The notes under the pieces were generated by a model. That model was not told the origin of the DNA, ran no database searches, and saw only the letters and a list, made by a program, of their open reading frames with translations. The position numbers were made by a program, and so were the translations under genes. From a candidate division WWE3 bacterium RIFOXYD1_FULL_39_9 (GTDB lineage: Bacteria > Patescibacteriota > WWE3 > UBA101185 > UBA10185), in the NCBI GenBank assembly GCA_001773295.1, contig MEWG01000004.1:9131-15831 (forward strand): 6,701 nucleotides of DNA, given 5' to 3'. Shown here one piece after another: positions 1 to 3,929 of this stretch (the first letter of the stretch is position 1; each line of letters begins with the position of its first letter).

Positions 1-2
1 TT

Positions 3-95
3 TGGGCATATTTAGTAGGTGGTACTTTTGGCTTAGGGTTGCTTCTGGTAGTTTTGGGCATATATTTAGACAGGAAAAATGATGAAGCGCTTTAA
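3..95 (+). CDS. C-terminal end of a membrane-anchored protein (partial)
   Basis: An open frame runs in from the left edge and stops at TAA 93-95, giving 30 codons. The peptide has a hydrophobic, glycine-rich helix (LVGGTFGLGLLLVVLGIYL) followed by a short charged tail (DRKNDEAL). This is the shape of a C-terminal membrane anchor or last transmembrane helix. Its stop overlaps the start of the next gene by 17 bases in another frame, which is typical of translationally coupled operon genes. The body lies outside the window, so the function cannot be given. Because it sits before a secreted anchored protein and a sortase, it may be another surface protein; that is inference. It is short enough that chance is possible, but the composition and the overlap make it likely real. 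Confidence 0.6.
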   Translation, partial: WAYLVGGTFGLGLLLVVLGIYLDRKNDEAL

Positions 96-1068
96 GAATT
101 TATTAATAATAGTTGGATTTGCTGTGGCTACGGTTTTGACCGTAAATGTGGCTTTTGCCCAAAGTCTTCTAATTAGAATAGAAGAACCCGAGACACCGAG
201 TAATCTATCTTCACTTAAGATCAACTTTGTGACGATGGATATAGAGAACAGGGAAGTATTAGTAAAATGTTTCAAACAAGGGCCTTTGGATGCAGGTTTT
301 AGCCAATTTGGAAGCGATATTACAACTATAGCCGGCGGAGATACCGGTTTTTGCTTGGCGGATAGCTCTGTTTTAACTACTGCAGGCGAATACAAGTTTT
401 ACGCAACGGCAGAAGCAGGAATTGATACCAGCACCAGCCAGACAGTTACAGTTTATAGTGACTACACCGGCCCGGGAAAACCAAAGGACTTTAAGGTTGA
501 ATACAAAGATTCATGTGAAGACAAGGTTTCATTTAAAACCGCAGACGATGGGGGAGAAACCACCAAAGTTAATATTTACCGCTCAACGAGCAAAAACTTT
601 GAGGCAAATGCCGGAACTTTGGCCCATACAGTTGTAGTAGGCTCTAACACAAGCGCGTCCGCCACTATCAGCCGACCTTGCGGCGACAAATACTACTACG
701 GAGCTATGGCTTTGGATGACACCGGAAACCATTCTGACATTGTGGTACAGACTATAAGTAAGACCGAAACAGTGACTATAACAGTATCCGAAACAGAAGA
801 AACTGTGTTCGGAGATATAATCCAAGCGATTGCTACAGAAGGTGGTAACTTACCTCAGGTAACTGAAGAAATTGAGTCTGGAGAGGTTGCAGGGGCTTCA
901 GAAGATGGTACTGAAGGTGATGAATCCGATGAGGACGGTGTCGAAGGGGAAGTTGAAGGTGCACAGAATAGCCTGATTTTAGGCATCTCAAAACAAGGCT
1001 GGGTAATAATTCTTTTTGCACTTTTACTGGTTGGAATACTACTTTTGCGAAAGAAAAAACAAAATTAG
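79..1068 (+). CDS. Secreted Ig/FN3-like surface protein with C-terminal membrane anchor
   Basis: A 329-residue exported protein. Residues 1-27 form a signal peptide (basic start, hydrophobic core, VAFA before a likely cut at A27/Q28). Residues about 30-127 look like an all-beta Ig-like module with one Cys pair (C64, C92). Residues about 132-228 resemble a fibronectin type III module beginning PGKPKDFKVEY, with a second pair (C146, C201). Then comes a Glu/Asp/Gly-rich stretch (about 236-295) that probably acts as an extended spacer, a transmembrane helix (about 307-323) and the basic tail RKKKQN. This is the layout of a cell-wall or membrane-anchored surface protein, and a sortase gene follows 24 bases later. 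No LPxTG-type motif is visible before the helix; LILGIS (299-304) is the only motif-like residue run there. Two consecutive ATGs exist; AGGA at 72-75 is better spaced (6 nt) for the second, at 82. The precise role, such as adhesion, is unknown. Confidence 0.85.
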   Translation: MMKRFKNLLIIVGFAVATVLTVNVAFAQSLLIRIEEPETPSNLSSLKINFVTMDIENREVLVKCFKQGPLDAGFSQFGSDITTIAGGDTGFCLADSSVLTTAGEYKFYATAEAGIDTSTSQTVTVYSDYTGPGKPKDFKVEYKDSCEDKVSFKTADDGGETTKVNIYRSTSKNFEANAGTLAHTVVVGSNTSASATISRPCGDKYYYGAMALDDTGNHSDIVVQTISKTETVTITVSETEETVFGDIIQAIATEGGNLPQVTEEIESGEVAGASEDGTEGDESDEDGVEGEVEGAQNSLILGISKQGWVIILFALLLVGILLLRKKKQN

Positions 1069-1092
1069 GCTCGTTTAAGGTATAGTGTTGTT

Positions 1093-1758
1093 GTGAAACG
1101 ATTTTCCCATATTCTAGTTAAAATAGGACTTCTGCTAATTGGCGCGTCGGTTGTGATGTACTTGGTGTTTTTCTATCCGGTAGTGTTTCAAGAACTGAAA
1201 TACTTTTTTATGCCGGCTAAGGAAGATATCAGAATTACCACTAGGGACAAATGGGGACAGGACAACAAATACGCCGGTAAAAGTAACGATGGCTTGGTGC
1301 CGGCAGACGAAAACTTTTCGATAATAATACCCAAAATCGGTGCAAATTCAAAGGTTATGGCGAATGTTGACCCATATGATTCGGCTGTGTACCAAAAGGC
1401 ACTAACTCAAGGAGTTGCGCACGCCGAAGGAAGCGCGTTTCCCGGTCAAATAGGCAATACCTTCTTGTTTTCACACTCTTCTGTTAATTTCTTGGAAGCC
1501 GATACTTTTAATGCAGTGTTTTACGTGTTAACTAAGCTTGAAAAAGACGATGTGTTTTACATTGTCTATAAAGGTGAGGTTTTTAAGTATGTGGTTAGCG
1601 CAAAAATGGTAGTTAATCCGGAGGAGGTTGAATATATTGGTGGGGTAGGAGGCTTGGAAGGTGAAAGCGGCAGTACCGCGACACTCATGACCTGTTGGCC
1701 CGCCGGAACTAACTTAAAGAGGTTAGTGGTTTTAGGAAAATTAACCGAAAATAAGTAA
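1093..1758 (+). CDS. Sortase family transpeptidase
   Basis: A 221-residue sortase. Residues about 8-33 form an N-terminal membrane helix, so the catalytic beta-barrel (about 75-218) faces outward. The three catalytic residues of the family are visible: H128 in FLFSHSS, C201 in TLMTCWPAGT (the TLxTC signature) and R210 in NLKRLVV. Sortases cut a sorting signal near the C terminus of a secreted protein and transfer it to a cell-envelope nucleophile or to another subunit. The preceding gene, a secreted protein with a C-terminal helix and basic tail, is the natural candidate substrate, although it lacks a classical motif. The start is GTG; no in-frame ATG lies upstream, and TAAGG at 1076-1080 is a distant, weak ribosome site. 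The TCWPxGT active site resembles class D/E-type sortases, but I cannot fix the class from sequence alone. A terminator follows immediately. Confidence 0.92.
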   Translation: MKRFSHILVKIGLLLIGASVVMYLVFFYPVVFQELKYFFMPAKEDIRITTRDKWGQDNKYAGKSNDGLVPADENFSIIIPKIGANSKVMANVDPYDSAVYQKALTQGVAHAEGSAFPGQIGNTFLFSHSSVNFLEADTFNAVFYVLTKLEKDDVFYIVYKGEVFKYVVSAKMVVNPEEVEYIGGVGGLEGESGSTATLMTCWPAGTNLKRLVVLGKLTENK

Positions 1759-1795
1759 AAACGGAGAAGATGGGCTAGATGCTCCTCCGTTTTTT
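1757..1795. terminator. Bidirectional Rho-independent terminator between convergent genes
   Basis: The arms AAAACGGAG (1758-1766) and CTCCGTTTT (1785-1793) pair perfectly. An inner GGGC/GCTC stem (1772-1775 with 1781-1784, one G-U pair) is separated by the bulge AAGAT and closes a five-base loop. A run of six T (1790-1795) follows on the plus strand, ending the surface-protein/sortase unit. On the minus strand the A run 1757-1761 reads as a shorter T run and can end the zinc-ribbon gene, whose stop lies at 1800-1802. Confidence 0.85.
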
Positions 1796-1799
1796 GTTG

Positions 1800-2006
1800 T
1801 CACTTTCGCCAGAACATCCACCAAGGCTTCGGTTTCCTCACAAAAGGCAAACTTTGCAGCATGCTTCTGAAAGTTGCTTGATGCTCCCTTTCATAAGCCT
1901 CGATTTGATCTTCCGGCAGCGACTTATGGCACGTTGGGCACTCATACCCAATCCATGTGTCCCACGAAGTATTACAGAACTGACATACGGCAATAGGTCC
2001 GATCAT
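1800..2006 (-). CDS. Small zinc-ribbon protein, function unknown
   Basis: A 68-residue protein with two CxxC knuckles, C8-C11 (CQFC) and C23-C26 (CPTC), spaced as in a small zinc ribbon. A charged, probably helical middle follows (about 31-50), and the tail KPWWMFWRK is rich in aromatic and basic residues, suited to binding RNA, DNA or membrane. I do not recognise a named family. The ATG at 2006 is chosen because a perfect AAAGGAGG (2021-2014) sits 7 bases upstream; the longer reading from TTG at 2024 would put that site inside the gene. This is the only strong Shine-Dalgarno in the window, so the gene may be translated well. It is read divergently from the tRNA-Gln leader, with its own promoter overlapping the tRNA promoter, and ends at a shared bidirectional terminator. 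Confidence 0.8.
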   Translation of the reverse strand: MIGPIAVCQFCNTSWDTWIGYECPTCHKSLPEDQIEAYEREHQATFRSMLQSLPFVRKPKPWWMFWRK

Positions 2007-2013
2007 GTGAAAT

Positions 2014-2021
2014 CCTCCTTT
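2014..2021 (-). promoter_or_regulatory. Strong Shine-Dalgarno of the zinc-ribbon gene
   Basis: On the minus strand AAAGGAGG lies 7 bases before the ATG at 2006-2004. It decides the start codon: the upstream in-frame TTG at 2024-2022 would be read through the site itself. Other genes in the window have weak sites or none. Confidence 0.85.
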
Positions 2022-2057
2022 CAATAGCTCTTTTTGATGAGTTCTTGTGTTAGTATC

Positions 2058-2088
2058 TTGTGATATTGGTTGATGCGTATAGTATAAT
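2058..2088 (+). promoter_or_regulatory. Predicted promoter of the tRNA-Gln unit
   Basis: A perfect TATAAT lies at 2083-2088. A weak -35 box may be TTGTGA at 2058-2063 (19-base spacer) or TGTGAT at 2060-2065 (17-base spacer). Transcription would start near 2095, about 95 bases before the tRNA, so the transcript would carry the hairpin leader at 2115-2166. Confidence 0.5.
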
Positions 2089-2110
2089 ACCGGAGTGCAA
2101 GTTTAAACAA
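2081..2110 (-). promoter_or_regulatory. Predicted promoter of the zinc-ribbon gene
   Basis: Read on the minus strand, TTGTTT (2110-2105) and TATACT (2086-2081) are separated by 18 bases. The -10 box matches the sigma-70 type consensus at five of six positions. Transcription would start near 2074, giving a leader of roughly 65-70 bases. The -10 box shares bases with the plus-strand TATAAT at 2083-2088, so the two promoters probably exclude each other. Confidence 0.45.
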
Positions 2111-2114
2111 CTTC

Positions 2115-2166
2115 TTGGGGGATCGTCTAATGGCGAGGGCTTCTGAGTGCTTCGCCCTCCCGTTAG
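2115..2166 (+). other. tRNA-Gln 5'-end copy with long hairpin in the tRNA leader
   Basis: Bases 2115-2133 (TTGGGGGATCGTCTAATGG) are identical to 2189-2207, which cover the 5' acceptor strand and D-arm start of the downstream tRNA-Gln. The copy then diverges and no matching 3' half exists, so it is not a tRNA gene. Instead 2127-2140 pairs with 2154-2166: CTAATGG with CCGTTAG (one G-U pair) and GAGGGC with GCCCTC, with a single bulged C at 2134 and a 13-base loop. A T-rich but interrupted stretch follows (2167-2174). It could be the relic of a tandem tRNA duplication, a weak terminator or attenuator, or a processing signal; the sequence does not decide between these. Confidence 0.6.
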
Positions 2167-2189
2167 TTGTTTTGTAGATTATAAATCAT

Positions 2190-2263
2190 TGGGGGATCGT
2201 CTAATGGTAGGACTGCGGGTTTTGGTCCCGCCTATTGGGGTTCGAATCCCTATCCCCCAGCCA
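2190..2263 (+). tRNA. trnQ: tRNA-Gln (anticodon UUG), CCA encoded
   Basis: A full cloverleaf can be drawn. The acceptor stem is 2190-2196 with 2253-2259 (7 pairs), G2260 is the discriminator and CCA is encoded at 2261-2263. The D stem pairs 2199-2201 with 2211-2213. The anticodon stem is 2215-2219 with 2227-2231, and the seven-base loop TTTTGGT holds anticodon TTG at 2222-2224, which reads CAA and, by wobble, CAG. The T stem is 2236-2240 with 2248-2252, with the canonical loop TTCGAAT. There are no mismatches in the main stems, so it should be functional. It follows a TATAAT promoter and a hairpin leader, and a HEPN-type gene starts 48 bases after the CCA. Confidence 0.97.
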
Positions 2264-2311
2264 AGAGGAACGAATGGGCATGCAAGTGACCACGAGGCCT
2301 AATATATAAAT

Positions 2312-2992
2312 ATGGCACAAACATATAAATCATTACAGTCTATTAAGAATTTCAGAAAAACACTAAAAAAAGCGTCTAACCACATATACTCAATAGAGAA
2401 TTCTTTAGTAGCATCTTATAGAATGATTGAGTATTTAGAAAAATACAATATAAAAGTTCCAAAAAAAATGGGTATGCTAAGAAAAAATGATGAGAGAGAG
2501 GTATTTCTATACGAAATTGCATTTATTGGGGCTTATGCAAGCTTCGAACACTTTATGTATGATTTTCTATATGATCTGTTTCGTAAGTATCCAAATGCCT
2601 TATGTAACGAAAAACTATTTTCATATGAGGAAATAAGAAACTTCAAGAGAATTACAAATCTAAAAAATTTTATAGCTGATAAACTTGCCGTTGCAAAATC
2701 ATACGATATCGATGAATGGATTAAAGTTGTGGAAGGTTTTGGAATAAATATGTTCAATGATGAAGAGGATTCTAAAATGCTAAAGTTTTTAAATATATTA
2801 CGAAATGACTTACTTCACGCTGGAGGTACCACAAGTTCGGCGACATTAGAGAAAGTTAAGAAAACCTTTAACAGGTCAGTAGATTATAGCCAGATGAGGA
2901 AAAGGCATGAGATTTTCGATGATTGTAAAAAACTTTTTATATCCTCGATTGCCTTATTCAATAAAATCATTAAAAACATAGAATCGTCATAG
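2312..2992 (+). CDS. HEPN-type domain protein, candidate RNase
   Basis: A 226-residue, largely alpha-helical, Lys-rich cytoplasmic protein without signal peptide or membrane helix. Near the C terminus NILRNDLLHAGG contains R164-N165-x3-H169, the Rx4-6H motif (polar residue after Arg) that marks catalytically competent HEPN domains. The upstream helix around FIGAYASFEHFMYDFL (71-86) resembles the first conserved helix of RiboL-PSP/MAE_28990-like HEPN families. HEPN proteins are usually metal-independent RNases in toxin-antitoxin, abortive-infection or RNA-processing systems, and several cut tRNA anticodon loops. No nucleotidyltransferase-type antitoxin is next to it, so it is either solitary or paired with something unusual. 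The gene is more AT-rich than its neighbours, as often seen in transferred genes. No Shine-Dalgarno is visible (GAGG at 2294-2297 is 14 bases away); TAATAT at 2300-2305 could give a leaderless mRNA, or it may be co-transcribed with the tRNA. Family is fairly sure, activity is inferred. Confidence 0.75.
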   Translation: MAQTYKSLQSIKNFRKTLKKASNHIYSIENSLVASYRMIEYLEKYNIKVPKKMGMLRKNDEREVFLYEIAFIGAYASFEHFMYDFLYDLFRKYPNALCNEKLFSYEEIRNFKRITNLKNFIADKLAVAKSYDIDEWIKVVEGFGINMFNDEEDSKMLKFLNILRNDLLHAGGTTSSATLEKVKKTFNRSVDYSQMRKRHEIFDDCKKLFISSIALFNKIIKNIESS

Positions 2993-3052
2993 ATAAGCTG
3001 GTTTTAGATCGATGGGTTTATCCAAAGTATGCTTAAGATACTAAACATTGTT

Positions 3053-3058
3053 TATAAT
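3053..3058 (+). promoter_or_regulatory. TATAAT box directly before a tiny ORF
   Basis: A perfect TATAAT lies 6 bases before the ATG at 3065, so transcription would begin at or next to the A of that ATG and give a leaderless message. No convincing -35 box lies 16-18 bases upstream, which limits confidence. Confidence 0.35.
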
Positions 3059-3064
3059 TACACC

Positions 3065-3161
3065 ATGAAGAAAAAATCATTACCAGCTGAATTTCACTCC
3101 AAACAATCCACAAGTAGGGGAACAGTATAAACAAATGGAAGAGCTTATGGAACTATTGTAG
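3065..3161 (+). pseudogene. Tiny ORF, apparently frame-disrupted at an A run
   Basis: From ATG 3065 the frame gives 21 residues (MKKKSLPAEFHSKQ...) ending at TAA 3128-3130 and does not look like a natural protein. The +1 frame, open from 3069 to TAG 3159-3161, looks protein-like, with an amphipathic end (GEQYKQMEELMELL). Removing one A from the run 3071-3076 joins the ATG to that frame and yields a 31-residue peptide beginning MKKNHYQLNFTP. It could be a decayed gene remnant, a slippage or frameshift product, or chance. I do not recognise the peptide. Confidence 0.3.
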
Positions 3162-3188
3162 AGTCGTTTCGTTTTACTAAATAAAGTA

Positions 3189-3232
3189 TGGGGAACCTGC
3201 AATGTAGGGCACTTGAGTAACCAGTATCCCCA
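3189..3232 (+). other. Possible stem-loop in the spacer
   Basis: TGGGGA (3189-3194) pairs with TCCCCA (3227-3232). After a 2x2 internal loop, CTG (3197-3199) pairs with CAG (3222-3224) around a 22-base loop. No T run follows, so it is not a standard terminator. It could be a small structured RNA element or an operator ahead of the redox-operon promoter, or chance. Confidence 0.25.
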
Positions 3233-3265
3233 AAGCCACAAGCTCATAAACTACCTGAAGTAGTC

Positions 3266-3294
3266 TTGACACCGGTATTCAGATTTACTACGAT
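3266..3294 (+). promoter_or_regulatory. Sigma-70-type promoter of the redox/Msr operon
   Basis: A perfect TTGACA at 3266-3271 is followed after the ideal 17 bases by TACGAT at 3289-3294 (four of six matches to TATAAT). Transcription would start near 3301, leaving a leader of about 30 bases before the ATG at 3331. It is the best-formed promoter in the window and the only one seen for the four genes 3331-6508. Confidence 0.65.
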
Positions 3295-3330
3295 AAATTA
3301 ACTTTAAAGATCCAAATTAAATTTAATACT

Positions 3331-3873
3331 ATGAAAAATCCTATTGTAATATTCACAACTATAACAATTTTAATTCTTACCTTAGGTGCGGTCTTTTTTT
3401 CCCTGAATTCTTCACGGTCCGGTTTAATGAGAAAAGAAGATGACGCGGTGCTTCCAACCCAAGAGGCGACTATGGAACCAGCAAATGAATCGACAGAGGA
3501 AGCTGGCGACGATACTGCAGACAAAAATATGGATGATAACAATATTGCAAAGTCCCGCTATGTTCAGTACAGCAAATCAGCCCTCGAGAGTGCCTCAGGT
3601 AACCGTCGTGTTTTGTTTTTCTATGCATCATGGTGCCCAACTTGTAAACCGGCTGACACAGATTTTACGCAAAACTCAAGTAATATCCCCGAAGATGTTA
3701 CTGTGATTCGAGTTAATTACAACGATCCCGATACTGATCAGGAAGAAAAAGATCTAGCTAAAAAATACGGCATTACTTACCAACACACTTTTGTACAGAT
3801 AGATAGCGCCGGAAAGGAACTTACAAAGTGGAACGGTGGTCAAACGGACGCGTTATTATCTAATATTAAATGA
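3331..3873 (+). CDS. Membrane-tethered thioredoxin-fold protein
   Basis: A 180-residue protein with an N-terminal membrane helix (about 4-24), then a Glu/Asp/Thr-rich spacer (about 35-72) and a thioredoxin fold (about 76-180) facing outward. The active site is C102-P-T-C105 in FFYASWCPTCKPAD, the place and context of the thioredoxin CxxC, so thiol-disulfide exchange is expected. The conserved cis-proline that normally precedes the fourth strand appears to be replaced: the equivalent run reads YGITYQHTFVQID, with H142 where Pro is usual. This residue contacts substrates, so specificity may differ from classical thioredoxin. The gene is first in the operon, 56 bases before the CcdA-TlpA fusion, a likely electron donor. 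No Shine-Dalgarno is seen before the ATG. Reductase rather than oxidase function is inferred from the neighbours. Confidence 0.88.
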   Translation: MKNPIVIFTTITILILTLGAVFFSLNSSRSGLMRKEDDAVLPTQEATMEPANESTEEAGDDTADKNMDDNNIAKSRYVQYSKSALESASGNRRVLFFYASWCPTCKPADTDFTQNSSNIPEDVTVIRVNYNDPDTDQEEKDLAKKYGITYQHTFVQIDSAGKELTKWNGGQTDALLSNIK

Positions 3874-3929
3874 TCTGCAGTTATGTCCGGCTTTTGGCTA
3901 GCCATGTAGGGTACTAGTTAACTAAATTT

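Larger units (their letters stand above)
2993..3330. other. Gene-poor spacer of about 340 bases
   Basis: No ordinary gene is visible. It holds two small adjacent inverted repeats (AGTAT/ATACT 3026-3042 and TAAAC/GTTTA 3042-3054), a TATAAT box (3053-3058), a tiny frame-disrupted ORF (3065-3161), a possible hairpin (3189-3232) and the promoter of the redox operon (3266-3294). No clear terminator ends the HEPN gene. Confidence 0.6.

Noticed and set aside
66..395. Minus-strand open frame of 109 codons opposite the secreted protein
   Set aside because: It lies fully opposite a gene with signal peptide, beta modules and anchor, and its own peptide shows no recognisable domain or start signal.
1779..2027. 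Plus-strand open frame of 82 codons opposite the zinc-ribbon gene
   Set aside because: It begins inside the terminator and has no domain, while the minus strand has a perfect Shine-Dalgarno and two CxxC pairs.
2116..2189. Second tRNA-Gln gene upstream of the real one
   Set aside because: Only the first 19 bases match; there is no anticodon arm, T arm or 3' acceptor strand, so it cannot fold as a tRNA.
2264..2992. Complete integrated element using tRNA-Gln as attachment site
   Set aside because: No repeat of the tRNA 3' end and no integrase gene are in the window; only the position and AT-richness of the HEPN gene hint at transfer.
2100..3330. CRISPR array or other tandem repeats
   Set aside because: No regularly spaced repeats were found; the only repeat is the single 19-base tRNA 5'-end copy.
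3288..3542. Minus-strand open frame of 84 codons opposite the tethered thioredoxin
   Set aside because: Its serine-rich peptide is the antisense image of the acidic spacer and it overlaps the operon promoter.
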